DNA of 55,251 nucleotides from Oligoflexus sp. (GCF_035712445.1 NZ_DASTAT010000074.1:1-55251); one strand, 5' to 3'. Shown: positions 1 through 9,700, numbered from the stretch's first letter. Notes: a model not told the origin generated them from the sequence alone. A program made the numbers and translations.

Positions 1-36
1 AAGCAGGGTTTCATCGGAAACCCTGCTTCTTTTATT
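1..36 (+). terminator. Rho-independent terminator of an upstream gene
   Basis: An 11-bp perfect stem (1-11 with 18-28, arms AAGCAGGGTTT and AAACCCTGCTT) closes a 6-base loop and is followed by CTTTTATT. It would end a plus-strand transcript whose gene lies before the window. Confidence 0.75.
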
Positions 37-686
37 GAAGGATAAATGGCGAATCCTTGTACCCATTCCGTTCTTCATGATGCGAAAACCACAGCATTTA
101 AAACGGCTGCACAAGCCTTGCCTCGACCCAAAATAACCCGACAGAATCGGTCTTTTTGAATCAAAGGCTTTCCCCAGCTGGCTTCCAGCCGGGAACAAAT
201 ATTTATGTAACTCAGCGACATCAAGAATGCAACTCTTCACTTGGCCCGCCGGCTAATTTAGTGCCGGTCCGTTGACAGGACCGGGTTTCAGCGGATTCAG
301 CGTTGATTTGTTCGCTAAAATGGTGCTTTGTCGGGTCAACCCATCCATCACAGCTAGCATCATGTCGGAAGGCAGAGTGGATCAGCCAGGTTGTGGTGTT
401 TAATTACAACAAAATTTAAAAAATTCGGATTCAGCCCCATTTTTTTTGTAGCTTTCTTACGAGAGCTCGCATAGATTCCCCTCATCGACAGGCAAACCAA
501 ATGACTGCCGAAACCTTAAAAAATCTGCCCGGTGACATTCGCAAATCAGTTTTCGAGTGTGCCCCCTTAGAACGGCCCTGGGAATGAACTCCTCCCAGGG
601 TCTTTTTTTCGTCCAATTGCAATAAATTCCCAGTCATGCGCGTCCTGGCATTGGTCTTGAGTCTTATCTTTTCAAAGAGAATGATT
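29..686. other. Long intergenic region, no convincing gene
   Basis: This stretch lies between two terminators and the first lipoprotein gene. It holds a 7-bp hairpin (264-270 with 278-284, loop GTTGACA) and an AT-rich block around 400-450. A 28-codon open frame with ATG at 500 and stop in the loop of the second terminator (about 584-586) has no clear Shine-Dalgarno. Because a plus-strand terminator stands at 576-608, some transcript (a small RNA or very short gene) probably ends here, but I cannot define its start. Confidence 0.4.
576..608 (+). terminator. Rho-independent terminator
   Basis: An 8-bp perfect stem (576-583 CCCTGGGA with 593-600 TCCCAGGG, 9-base loop) is followed by a T-rich run TCTTTTTTT. 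It lies about 80 bases upstream of the first lipoprotein start, so it ends some unannotated plus-strand transcript rather than a recognised gene. Confidence 0.8.
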
Positions 687-1469
687 ATGCTGCGCTCCCT
701 CATTTCAATTTTGGCCCTTATCCTGATTCCCACGGCCTGCGTCAGCACCGGAAAGCTGGATTCCCAGGGCTTCACCCATGATAAGGTCGGTTATTCCCTG
801 CCCTATGCGAAGGCGAATGAAAAGCTCTTCATCAATTCATCGTGGACGCTGGAAACCAATAGCCAGGGGCAGCCTTCCCCGAAGGACAACGGTATCCGCC
901 GCCTGGAGGTGAAGAGCTACAGCGGGCATGAGGAGACGATGCTGGTGCAGGATCTGGACCTCGTCTTCAAACATCGTGAAACAAACGGCGTTATTTCCGT
1001 TCAGAGCGTGCCCCTCGGAGAAAGCGCGGCTTATAAAAAACTCCCCATCCTGGCCAAGGATCATATGGAACGCCTGAGCGGCCTATATTATGCGTCTCTA
1101 GTTGATGGCGGAAGTGGCGTCGGCAAGGGGAAAAACTATGTGACCAACATCGTGGAAGGCAAAGCCGGGACCATCGGCACTGCGGATACCTACGAAGTGG
1201 TCGTGGACGTGGCCAATGCCGAGCAGCTGAAGCTCAATCCTGAACACCGTTTGATGCGCTATAAGATGGTGATGATCAAGCCCAAGGCGCCGGAAGGTTG
1301 GAAAGACCTGCGGGGCGTTTATGGCAAAAAAGTTAAGCCCAATGATCGGTATATCGAGGAAACCTATCCCGCGCTCATCGTCCTGACCTATGCCATGGAC
1401 CATGCCTTTTATCAGGAATATCTCGCTGATTTCGAGGCCCTGGTCCGCCGCTTCAAGTTGAGAGGCTGA
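687..1469 (+). CDS. Predicted outer-membrane or periplasmic lipoprotein, unknown function
   Basis: About 260 residues. I chose ATG 687 because AAAGAGA lies just upstream and the protein then starts with a compact lipoprotein signal: M-L-R, a hydrophobic run and the lipobox I-P-T-A-C, so Cys17 or so would be lipidated. In-frame starts at 636 and 681 would only add a poor N-terminal extension. The mature part is mixed alpha/beta with no motif I recognise; it ends in a basic R-R-F-K-L-R-G tail. It converges on the MFS gene with a 3-base gap. The function is unknown; the envelope location follows from the lipobox. Confidence 0.8.
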   Translation: MLRSLISILALILIPTACVSTGKLDSQGFTHDKVGYSLPYAKANEKLFINSSWTLETNSQGQPSPKDNGIRRLEVKSYSGHEETMLVQDLDLVFKHRETNGVISVQSVPLGESAAYKKLPILAKDHMERLSGLYYASLVDGGSGVGKGKNYVTNIVEGKAGTIGTADTYEVVVDVANAEQLKLNPEHRLMRYKMVMIKPKAPEGWKDLRGVYGKKVKPNDRYIEETYPALIVLTYAMDHAFYQEYLADFEALVRRFKLRG

Positions 1470-1472
1470 GGC

Positions 1473-2720
1473 TCACACCTGCTGCTGATGCGTGATGCGC
1501 TTCAGCAGCTTGCCGATCATGAACATCAGGAACATGGTGATCATGGTCGAGGCGATGATCACATTCCCGAGGCTATCAAAGTGATCCAGCCGGCCGCTGG
1601 GCTCCGCCACCACGATAAGACCAGCCAGGATTGCTGCAAGTCCGCCCGAAATCTGCTGAATCGACGAACTCACCGACATGTATGCCCCGCGATCCTGCGG
1701 CTTGGGCAAGGCCGACATCAAAGCCGATGAAGAGATCATCCGGGCCGAGACGCCAATCCACATCACGGTATTCACGGCAATCACTGTCCAGATGGAGACC
1801 ATCGACAGGCGGGTATAGACGGCAATGGTGATGATGGCCAGAGTCGAACCCATCATGAAGATCAGCATTTTTCCGATCCGATCACTGAGCCGCCCAACCA
1901 AAGGCCCTGTGATGATCGAGATCACGCCCGTCACCATATAAATCAGCGGCAGCTGATCCAGGCGCACACCAAGGTTATTGACATTGAACGCACTGGCAAA
2001 GGGCATCAGCATAAAACCACCGGTCGACAAAAGCGCTGTCGTGGCAAAGCCCTGAAGGTAATTCCGCTGGCTCACGGTTTTGAAGAGATGCACAAAGGGG
2101 TTGTTGTCATGCTGCATTTTCAGGTGATCGCGGATGGGTTGCAGCCGAAGGCCGATCATCACGCCGGCCATAATTCCGATGATCACGATCAGGATGAAAG
2201 GAGCGTGCCAGCCCCAGTGATTCGAGAGGTAAAGACCGAAGGGCAGGCCCATCACCTGACTGGCAGCGAAAGATGTCTGGATGATCCCCATCACGCGGCC
2301 GCGCATATCGTAGGGGAAAAGATCGGTGATGATCGCAAAGGAAACGGAGCCGACGACGCCGCCGAAGAGTCCCGTCACGATACGCGCCGCCAGCAGGAAT
2401 TCATAGCTGGGCGCCAGTCCGCAGAAGAGCGTTCCCAAAATAAAACCGATATAAAAAAACATTAAAAGTTTTTTACGATCGAAGCGATCGGCGAAGCCCG
2501 CAGCCAAAAGTCCTGAAGCCCCCGCGCTGAACGCGTAACCTGAGACCACGAGCCCGAACTGCGAAGTCGTGATGTTCAGGGTCGGCATGAGGATCGCCCC
2601 GAGCGGCGACAGTATCATGAAGTCAAGGACTACGGTAAACTGCAAAAAGGCGAGAACGGCGACGACAAACTTTTGATAGGGCGAAAATTTCTTGATGGCG
2701 TCTTTGGGAATACTCGACAT
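1473..2720 (-). CDS. MFS transporter (AraJ/drug-efflux type)
   Basis: A 415-residue inner-membrane protein with about 12 hydrophobic segments, the normal MFS size. The loop between helices 2 and 3 carries the MFS motif A as G-F-A-D-R-F-D-R-K-K (about residues 75-84), and a related G-R-L-S-D-R-I-G-K sits at the start of the second half. Members of this group are proton-driven exporters of sugars or drugs; the substrate cannot be read from sequence. The ATG at 2720 follows AAGGATCCCGC, a good ribosome-binding site. It lies 100 bases downstream of a receiver-domain gene on the same strand, so co-transcription is possible. Confidence 0.9.
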   Translation of the reverse strand: MSSIPKDAIKKFSPYQKFVVAVLAFLQFTVVLDFMILSPLGAILMPTLNITTSQFGLVVSGYAFSAGASGLLAAGFADRFDRKKLLMFFYIGFILGTLFCGLAPSYEFLLAARIVTGLFGGVVGSVSFAIITDLFPYDMRGRVMGIIQTSFAASQVMGLPFGLYLSNHWGWHAPFILIVIIGIMAGVMIGLRLQPIRDHLKMQHDNNPFVHLFKTVSQRNYLQGFATTALLSTGGFMLMPFASAFNVNNLGVRLDQLPLIYMVTGVISIITGPLVGRLSDRIGKMLIFMMGSTLAIITIAVYTRLSMVSIWTVIAVNTVMWIGVSARMISSSALMSALPKPQDRGAYMSVSSSIQQISGGLAAILAGLIVVAEPSGRLDHFDSLGNVIIASTMITMFLMFMIGKLLKRITHQQQV

Positions 2721-2820
2721 GCGGGATCCTTATTTTCAGGACATCCTTTAAGTATGGTCGATAGCTTGGATGAGTTGCAACGTGGGAATGAGGCCATCCG
2801 AATAAAATTGCGTCCTCAGT

Positions 2821-3222
2821 TCAGGCCGCGCGGCGGGACCATTTTTCCAGAACATGGCACAGCGAATCGAGGCCTATGGGTTTGGCAATAAAGTCGACCA
2901 TGCCAGATTCCTCGCAGCGCTTGCGATCCTCGGGCAAAGTATTGGCCGTCAAGGCAATGATGCTGGGAACAAGCAGGATTTCGCTAGGATGATTCAGAAT
3001 CCAGCGGGTCGCGGTGAATCCATCCATTTCCGGCATATTCAGATCCATCAGGACGATCGCATAAGTTTGGGTCTGAAGGGCGCGGATGGCTTCGCGGCCA
3101 TTGAGGACGGCATCGACCTGATAACCCAGGCGGGTCAGCATGCGCGTCGTGAGGCGACTGTTGACGTCATTATCTTCGACGAGAAGGATGCGGATACCGC
3201 GCGACGTGGATCTATCGACCAA
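2821..3222 (-). CDS. Stand-alone response regulator receiver domain, TTG start
   Basis: A 133-residue single receiver domain with no output domain. The acidic pair is in L-L-V-E-D-N-D, the phosphoacceptor Asp in V-L-M-D-L-N-M-P-E-M-D-G (about residue 60), the switch Thr in A-L-T-A-N, and the conserved Lys in I-A-K-P-I. All key residues are intact, so it should be phosphorylated by a histidine kinase or act in a phosphorelay; the closest in style are receiver domains of hybrid kinases. The start is TTG at 3222, supported by GGGAGG five to six bases upstream. That Shine-Dalgarno overlaps the end of a hairpin (3232-3268). No partner kinase is adjacent. Confidence 0.9.
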   Translation of the reverse strand: MVDRSTSRGIRILLVEDNDVNSRLTTRMLTRLGYQVDAVLNGREAIRALQTQTYAIVLMDLNMPEMDGFTATRWILNHPSEILLVPSIIALTANTLPEDRKRCEESGMVDFIAKPIGLDSLCHVLEKWSRRAA

Positions 3223-3231
3223 GGAATCCTC

Positions 3232-3268
3232 CCTATCGGGTTATGAGACATAACCGTGACCCGATAGG
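3232..3268 (-). promoter_or_regulatory. Hairpin overlapping the Shine-Dalgarno of the receiver gene
   Basis: Arms CCTATCGGG (3232-3240) and CCCGATAGG (3260-3268) are a perfect 9-bp inverted repeat. Inside lies a second perfect repeat, GGTTATG (3239-3245) and CATAACC (3249-3255). In the minus-strand RNA the last bases of the outer stem are the first G residues of the GGGAGG that serves the TTG start at 3222. Folding would partly hide the ribosome-binding site. The effect on translation is inferred. Confidence 0.5.
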
Positions 3269-3617
3269 AAGATGCTTCGGTACTGAAGGAAAGAAACCTG
3301 AAGCTGCGCGCAAACAGCCCTTTACTCCAGCGTCTTTTTCCGTCTATTTCCTGCGCACTTGCCGCGCGGCCCGATTTCAGCGGCCCTGTCTCTTCTGTAA
3401 TTTTCCGCCGAATTCCTCATGAAAGGCACGAAAAATCGATCGGAAGCCGAGGAAATTTCAGCTTTTGATGCTTTTTAAGGCAGGTGCCCGGCATGTCCTA
3501 AACTTCCGTATTCATAGTAAAAAATGGCCAAATCGCTGAGCAAGCGCGCCGAAGTCTTAAGTTTCTTCAAAATATGCCGAGGGTTGGAGAGCAGGCTTAT
3601 TTTTCGGAGGCAGGCCA
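3269..3617. other. Intergenic region between divergent genes
   Basis: This region separates the receiver gene (minus) from the SelO-like gene (plus) and must hold both promoters. I see no open frame with a ribosome-binding site and no convincing -35/-10 pair. Confidence 0.4.
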
Positions 3618-5450
3618 TTGACGCGACTCAAACACTTAAAACTGAAACCCACGGCACCCTATGCGGGTTTTTCGCAGATTGACGGCAGCCATCCGATTCA
3701 GGAGCAAGTGCCCTTCTCCCACGTCCCTTATCACGCCCGGCATCGCCCAGGCGGCAAGGTCGCCTTCTTCAACTTCACGCTGGCCAAAGACATGGGACTC
3801 ATTGATCCCGGTCACAGTCACGAGATGAATGCGGAACTTGAGCAGACTCTCTTGCAAACCTTCGGTCTTCTGATCGTCAACGAATACGATCAACTGCATC
3901 CCGAGCGCGTCGACAAGCAGAGCATCAAACCGAAAACCTATATGGCCACGCGGTACCTGCAGCTGCAGCATCCCGATCGTCGTGGACTCACGTCGGGCGA
4001 CGGCCGGAGCATCTGGAACGGATGCTGGCAGTTTGCCGGGAAAACCTGGGACATCAGCAGCTGCGGAACGGGAGCGACCTGTCTGTCCCCGGCCAGCAGC
4101 AAAAGCAAGACGTTCTTCCGCTCGGGTGATCCGAACGTCTCCTATGGCTGCGGCTACTGCAAACTTCATGAAGGTCTGATCGATACTCTTTTCAGCGAAA
4201 TTCTGCATCGGAATGGTGTGCGTACCGAGCGCGTGCTCTGCGTGCTCGAATATCCGAAAGGCTTTGCCGTGACCGTGCGCGTCGCCGAGAATCTTCTGCG
4301 GCCTTCGCACTTTTTCCTGCATCTGAAGCAGGGGCGTTGGGATCGTCTGAAGGCTCTGGTCGATTATCATATCCAGCGCCAGGTGAATAATGGGACCTGG
4401 ACCATCGAGTCCGGCCAGAATCCTTATGAATACTTCCTGCAGTCGATGACGCGCGATTTCGCGACGGCCGCGGCCCGCTTTGAATCCGATTATATCTTCT
4501 GCTGGATGGAATGGGACGGTGACAATATCCTGGCTGATGCCGGAATCATCGACTACGGCTCCATTCGCCAGTTTGGGCTTTTCTTCCATGAGTATCGCTT
4601 CGACGATCATGAACGCTGGTCCACGAACCTGAAAGAACAGCGCTCCAAGGCCCGCTACATGGTGCAGACCTTTGCCCAGATAGCGGATTTTTTGAAGACG
4701 GGACGGAAAAAATCTATCGAACGCTTCGCGCGTCATGCGTCGGTGCGCGAGTTTGATAAGATCTTTCTGCGTTCACGCCGCCTTTATCTTCTGCGCAGAA
4801 TGGGTTTGACAGAATCGTTGGCCGCTGAGCTTTTAAAGCTGCAGGGCAAAAAAGTGCAGGAGCTGGAAAAATGCTTCATGCGCCTGGAATATGCGAAGAC
4901 GAAAAAAGGCAAGTACCGCGTGCCGGATGGCATGAATTGGAACATGCTTTATGTGATGCGCCGGCTCCTCCGTGAACTGCCCCAGACTGTTGAGCAGAAC
5001 GTAACATCACGCGAGGCCTCGGAGTTATTGAAGGGTTCTTTGGCCTGGGCGGCTCATGAGGATGCGCATGCCGTGCGTCCGGCTCACGTTCGTGAGCTTG
5101 TGCAGCTGACCCGCCTTTATCGGCATGTGATGGTCGAGGCTGCGTCCCTGGCCAGGACTGACCTTACGCGGCTTATGAAGGTCGTCAGCATGTGGAGTGG
5201 GAAACTGAACGATGAAAACCGCATCACCGGCGACGCTGTCTGTCTTCTGGCCGAGCAGCTGATGAGCCATCGGCGGCATTTGAGTTCGCGGCAATTCCAT
5301 AAGCTTTTGGAAATGATCATCCGCGAGCAGGTGCTCAATCCTGATTATCAGCCGAGTGCCTTCCAACCCCAGCTGCGCAGTGATGCGAGGCTCGAACCTC
5401 TGGTGCGTCGAGCCCTGAAAATCGTGCGCAGCTATCGGGAAGGATTATAA
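3618..5450 (+). CDS. Divergent SelO-family (protein adenylyltransferase-like) protein
   Basis: A 610-residue cytoplasmic protein that aligns by eye, in order, with the pseudokinase-fold SelO/UPF0061 family, whose members transfer AMP to proteins. Matching blocks are G-D-G-R-S-I (127-132), A-V-T-V-R-V-A followed by P-S-H-F (about 217-232, where SelO has a V-R-V-A-x-S-H-x-R block), E-N/Q-P-Y-E-Y-F, and the metal-binding D-N-I-L plus I-D-Y-G (302-314, where SelO has D-N-M-S and I-D-Y-G-P). The usual K-G-x-G-x-T-P-Y-S-R block is not recognisable (C-G-T-G-A-T-C instead). The C-terminal 270 residues are helical and unlike SelO. The start is TTG 3618 after CGGAGG. The stop overlaps the convergent SRPBCC gene. 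Activity is inferred. Confidence 0.65.
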   Translation: MTRLKHLKLKPTAPYAGFSQIDGSHPIQEQVPFSHVPYHARHRPGGKVAFFNFTLAKDMGLIDPGHSHEMNAELEQTLLQTFGLLIVNEYDQLHPERVDKQSIKPKTYMATRYLQLQHPDRRGLTSGDGRSIWNGCWQFAGKTWDISSCGTGATCLSPASSKSKTFFRSGDPNVSYGCGYCKLHEGLIDTLFSEILHRNGVRTERVLCVLEYPKGFAVTVRVAENLLRPSHFFLHLKQGRWDRLKALVDYHIQRQVNNGTWTIESGQNPYEYFLQSMTRDFATAAARFESDYIFCWMEWDGDNILADAGIIDYGSIRQFGLFFHEYRFDDHERWSTNLKEQRSKARYMVQTFAQIADFLKTGRKKSIERFARHASVREFDKIFLRSRRLYLLRRMGLTESLAAELLKLQGKKVQELEKCFMRLEYAKTKKGKYRVPDGMNWNMLYVMRRLLRELPQTVEQNVTSREASELLKGSLAWAAHEDAHAVRPAHVRELVQLTRLYRHVMVEAASLARTDLTRLMKVVSMWSGKLNDENRITGDAVCLLAEQLMSHRRHLSSRQFHKLLEMIIREQVLNPDYQPSAFQPQLRSDARLEPLVRRALKIVRSYREGL

Positions 5451-5870
5451 CGCCTTGGCCTTTTCATAAAAGGCCTGCATCATCCGCGGCAGGTTTACGG
5501 CGACAAGTTTATTCGTAATCGCCTTCGGCGCGAATACCTTCAGATCGACATCCAGCTCATACTGAACCTTGCAGGAATTCGCGCTCTGCGGCGTGATCTT
5601 CCAGCGGCCCTGATTGACCTTGAACAGGCTGCCGGACTCCAGCGTCCAGGCCACCACTTCGGGGCGCTTTTGGGTCATCTTCAGGATGTAGGAAAAGGAT
5701 TTGACGATATTGATGGTGTACTGGATGCGGGCACTGGTTTCACTGAAATCCAAAACCTCGACCTCGTCGACCTCACCCAGAATCTCGGGGTAGCTCGCGT
5801 AATCAATCAAAGCTGCATAGAATTTCTCGGCAGGGACGTCAAAGACTTCTTCGCGGGATGCACCAGCCAT
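5445..5870 (-). CDS. SRPBCC/polyketide-cyclase-like (Coq10/START-type) protein
   Basis: About 141 residues with the layout of the SRPBCC helix-grip fold: an N-terminal strand reading E-E-V-F-D-V-P-A-E-K-F-Y-A, the typical D-Y-A-S-Y-P-E-I-L stretch, curved beta strands, and a long C-terminal helix (N-L-P-R-M-M-Q-A-F-Y-E-K-A). Relatives bind lipids or quinones (Coq10) or, as RatA, act on ribosomes. I chose ATG 5870 because GGAGAGG lies seven bases before it; the in-frame GTG at 5876 is too close to that site. Its stop overlaps the stop of the SelO-like gene by six bases in the convergent direction. The ligand is unknown. Confidence 0.8.
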   Translation of the reverse strand: MAGASREEVFDVPAEKFYAALIDYASYPEILGEVDEVEVLDFSETSARIQYTINIVKSFSYILKMTQKRPEVVAWTLESGSLFKVNQGRWKITPQSANSCKVQYELDVDLKVFAPKAITNKLVAVNLPRMMQAFYEKAKAL

Positions 5871-5898
5871 CGTCACACCTCTCCAGGGTTCAGGGAAA

Positions 5899-5934
5899 TT
5901 TGCGAGTCTTTTTAATTAGCTGATTCATCGCAAA
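5899..5934. promoter_or_regulatory. Spaced inverted repeat upstream of the SRPBCC gene
   Basis: TTTGCGA (5899-5905) and TCGCAAA (5928-5934) form a perfect 7-bp inverted repeat with a 22-base AT-rich centre, 30-65 bases upstream of the SRPBCC start. It could be an operator; no other support. Confidence 0.2.
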
Positions 5935-5960
5935 CTTGCCAGAGCGGAGTGAAGTGGACG

Positions 5961-5993
5961 GGAAAAGGAAAAGCCCGGGCCGTGGAGCCCGGG
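5961..5993 (-). terminator. Rho-independent terminator of the 6002-6715 gene
   Basis: Read on the minus strand, a 7-bp GC stem (arms 5987-5993 and 5974-5980, loop of 6) is followed by CTTTTCCTTTTCC. It lies 9 bases after the stop codon of the secreted-protein gene and probably ends the whole upstream minus-strand series. Confidence 0.85.
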
Positions 5994-6001
5994 ACCTGTC
6001 A

Positions 6002-6715
6002 TCAGTTGAACAGCATGCCAACCAGAACGGTTTCGAGGCCTTGCTGAATCGACCCGGCAGCCACTTTTGGCAGAAGGGTGATGGCCGGAGTAATGCTGGA
6101 CTCATAGGTCAAAAGCCACTGGCCTTCGCTGCAAAGAGCGTTATCGGTGCAAGCCACCGCGTTGATCACGCCGGTTTGCAGTTTTACGCCTTCCGCGCCG
6201 GTCAAAGGTTTTTCACCAGCTGGAACCTGCTGAACGCCAGCAGTCTGGGCAGCGAATTCAATCGTGCCTTCCGCGCCGGCATAGGGTGTCGCGAGGCGGG
6301 TGTTGTAGGTCACGCCACGAACTTTTTGGTAGCCGATGGGGGACTTCAGTTTGTAGTCATAATAGTGACGCGCGATGGTGGTGCCATCAGCCGCTTTCAT
6401 ATCGTCGAGACGGGCGCTGCGGTTGAAGACGATGCTGTCCGAACCCACAGTGTCAACGTATGCAGGCCACTCGTCAAAGGCGAGGTACCTGTCGAGCAGA
6501 TTTTCAACAGTCGGGTAGGCTTCCTTGTCGACGACGATGTAAAAGCGAATGTTGATCGGGAAGCTGCCAGCCTCGGTTTCCACGCAGAAGCGTTGATCCG
6601 CGATCGCTGCAACGCAAGCCGCAACATCCTTGGGCACCGGGGGAGCTTTGGCGGTTTCAGCTGCAGCGTGGCCAGCCAGAAGGCAACCCATTCCTAGTGC
6701 GATCCATGTTTTCAT
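6002..6715 (-). CDS. Secreted/periplasmic protein, unknown function, possibly SRPBCC-like
   Basis: A 237-residue protein with a classical signal peptide (M-K-T-W-I-A-L-G-M-G-C-L-L-A-G-H-A-A-A, cleavage after A-A-A/E). There are several cysteines (A-A-C, R-F-C, V-A-C, A-L-C), which in the periplasm could form disulfides. The segment L-L-D-R-Y-L-A-F-D-E-W-P-A-Y-V-D resembles the helix of SRPBCC/START proteins, as does the length, but this is weak. The start at 6715 follows AAGGAG. It lies 64 bases downstream of the giant-lipoprotein gene and before a strong terminator, so it may be the last gene of that transcript. Confidence 0.75.
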   Translation of the reverse strand: MKTWIALGMGCLLAGHAAAETAKAPPVPKDVAACVAAIADQRFCVETEAGSFPINIRFYIVVDKEAYPTVENLLDRYLAFDEWPAYVDTVGSDSIVFNRSARLDDMKAADGTTIARHYYDYKLKSPIGYQKVRGVTYNTRLATPYAGAEGTIEFAAQTAGVQQVPAGEKPLTGAEGVKLQTGVINAVACTDNALCSEGQWLLTYESSITPAITLLPKVAAGSIQQGLETVLVGMLFN

Positions 6716-6738
6716 AAGAACTCCTTTGTGACTTTGGG

Positions 6739-6764
6739 ATTTGAGGAGCGAAAGGCCCTCAAAT
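6739..6764 (-). repeat. Intergenic hairpin between giant-lipoprotein gene and the 6002-6715 gene
   Basis: ATTTGAGG (6739-6746) and CCTCAAAT (6757-6764) are a perfect 8-bp stem with a 10-base loop. There is no T run on either strand, so it is not a standard terminator; it may set RNA stability or relative expression within a minus-strand transcript. Confidence 0.4.
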
Positions 6765-6779
6765 TCGAATGTAAACCCC

Positions 6780-9700
6780 TTAGTTAATCATCAGGGACGG
6801 GGACTCGGCCATCCTTGGCTCCCTCTCCTCATCCCGAAACCATAGCTGTAAAATTTCGATCTGACGGTCCCTTAAGGTTCCATCGCGGCTCAGTAAATAG
6901 AGCTGATCCATCACGATGCGATAGGCATTGTGCTCCGGATCTTCTTTCCACACCATCCGCTGTTTCATGTAGCCAAGCGCTTTGCTGAGACGACTCAGAA
7001 GATCGCTTGATTCCACCAGGGCTTCGCGCCACAGATGCTCAGAAACCGAGCTGAGACTGATCAAAGCTTCGGCCATAGGCTGTCGGTATTTGGCGTCGGT
7101 CAGCGCCTCTGTCCAAATTTTTCCCTGCACCAATCCAAGGCGTGGATCGGCCAGGAAACGGGAGAGCGCGCGTGCGCCGAGCGATTCATTCTGAATGGAC
7201 TGAACGAGGTTCAGCATCATCTTCGACCAGAACGATGGTTCCGCACTGGCCCCGGCCTCCTGATGCAGCTGCAAAAGTCCTATGCCCTGACGCAGAAGAT
7301 GCGGCAGCCAGAGTTCCATGATCCTGGCCGTGCTGTTTGTTTCGCGACCATCCAGAGTTTGCAGCGGAGCATCCAGCGTAGCCAAAAGACTTTCCCAATC
7401 ATTCAAAAAGCCCGCACCGAAATCAGCATGGCGCCAGGCCTGGAGGATTGTATTCCAGCGATCGCTCAGGGTTTCCTGCTGGTCCGCCAGCAGGAGGCCA
7501 AGCGCCACATTTTCTTTCAGGAAACGCTGCAGAAGATTCGCGCGCTCCGATTTTTCGCCCAGCTCGGTGCTGCTTTTTTGAACCTGATTCAGAAAGCGTC
7601 CGAATTCGTCCGGACTGAAATACTCGCAGAGCAGGACCCAGGTGCGAATGGTTTCCTTTTGCCCGAGGAATTTACTGAAGCGCAGACCCGGCTCATTCCA
7701 ATTGAAGCTGGTGAAAAGAGTCATCGCATACGGCAGATCACGACCCGCGAAATCATAATTTTCCGCACTCGCGAAGTTGCCGAGGATATGTCCCGCCGCA
7801 TCCAAAAGATCCGGTCGTGCGCTGATGCGTTCCATCAGCAAAAAAGCCATTTCCAGCATGGACTGACCGGCCTTGGCACTTTCCTGCTGGGTGTTGATCA
7901 CGAGGGACAGGAATTCATGCACGACATCCAGCGAGGTGCCGTCACCGTTCCTTTGGGCGAGGCGGGCCAGGAAATCCGTCCAGCTCGTGGTTTCAATGCC
8001 CTGTTCCCACTGATCCATGGCCGCATTCAGAAGACTGGGCTGCGCCGCCCAGAATTGCACCGCATAGTATTCCCGCCGACTTTGCGAAGCCGCATTCAAA
8101 GCTGACCAGTGACCGCGGGCCTGCCGCAGCCAAAGTTCGGTGCGTTCTTCCGCGTTCAGCTGCTCCTGAGCGAGCTTATGAAAGCGGAGGGCCGCCGGAA
8201 TTTGCGCCAACCCTTTTTTCAACTGGGCTTTGCGACCCATACTGAACACATCATTCAATACGCGGCGGGTGAACCAGGCGGGGAAACGCAGTTCATCACT
8301 CACCCTGGCTTCCGTTATTTTCAAGCTGGTGCAGGTGCTGCTGTCTTTGGTTTTCAACTGAAGACGCTGCGACCACTGATCACGCGGTCCGAATTGATCG
8401 GTGCTGAGCAGCGGGCAGAAATTTTGCGCAATGACCGAAGCCATGAAGGTCTGATACTGGGCCTCGCGAATGCCGGTGTCGCTGCCTTTGAGTTCCAAAG
8501 CACAGGAGGCCGGCTTCCCATCGGCCGCGGCACAGGTTTTATCATCCAGGCCGATCAGGGGCTGAATATAATACGAGCTGCCGGCTTTGGTCAGACCGAG
8601 CAGGTTGAAGGTGGACAGCATCTGAAAGTTTGGGTTGCTGAGCAGCTGCGGATTTTTCAAAAGTCCCACGCGCGTCACGGTGCTGACCTTGGTCGCGGGA
8701 AAGAGCGCCGTGCCATCACGATTCCGCACCAGTGCCTGGGAACCCAGATCTTCCAGCGTGGAAACATTGGCTCCCAGTTGGTCAGGGAAAAGCTTCACAA
8801 ACAGAGCATAATCCGCATCCATATTGCTCACAAGCGCCGCGGCGCTGAAGAATCCCTTCAGGCCACCCGTGGGTACGGCGCCGAGCTGAGCATCCTGAGG
8901 AAAGGCGACCGGAAGTTTATGATAGTGCCGCAGGTAATAGAGAGTCAGAAGACGGGATTCGGCAGCGCTGTAGTGCTCGACTTCAAAAAATTCAGTGGTG
9001 ATGCCCGGAGCGGTTTGACTCCATAAAGGTTCTTCGGATGCTGTTAAATCCGTCCAGCGGGCATCACTGCTGATATTCTGCACGAACTGATTCGAGAAAT
9101 CCTGAAAGCTGCCGGTTTCCTGGGGCGGCAGATCCTTGCTGACAAGGCCGCTGCTGGTCAGCTGCTGATACCAAAGGCCCCAGCCCGTGGGATCATCCCC
9201 CAAAGGACGGACCGACTGCATGGGCTGAATGATACGATTTTCAACGCGCGGCTGTATCGAGACCTGGCCGGGTTCTTCAAAACCGAGGTAACGCGCCGGG
9301 CTGCCGAGACTCGCCATGGTGGTATCCGAACCATCGACCAAAGATCCGAGTTCGGGATTGCGGAAAATGCTGTCGGCATTTTTAAAGCGATACAAAAAGT
9401 GCGAGAAGAGCGAACGGTCCCTGGCGAAGGTTTGCCTCACATCCTCGGGCCATTGAAATGTGGCATCCTGAAGGATATCGTCCTGGCCTTCAAGAGTCGC
9501 GGGGAGTTTGTAACGGAGCGCCTGTTCCAAAGGCCCTTGATTATAGACTCCGGCAAAGACCCTTGCGGCCCTTTGATTGGTGACCTTATCAAGGTCTTTC
9601 GTATCAGCGGGAAGCAGATCATGGAACTGCTGACTGAGGCTGCTGAGTCGCTCCAATTTCAAACTCAAGAGTTTTTCAATCGGATCGGCCGCAAAAAGTC

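Noticed and set aside
264..284. Promoter reading of TTGACA at 272-277
   Set aside because: It is the loop of a perfect hairpin and no -10-like hexamer lies 16-18 bases downstream.
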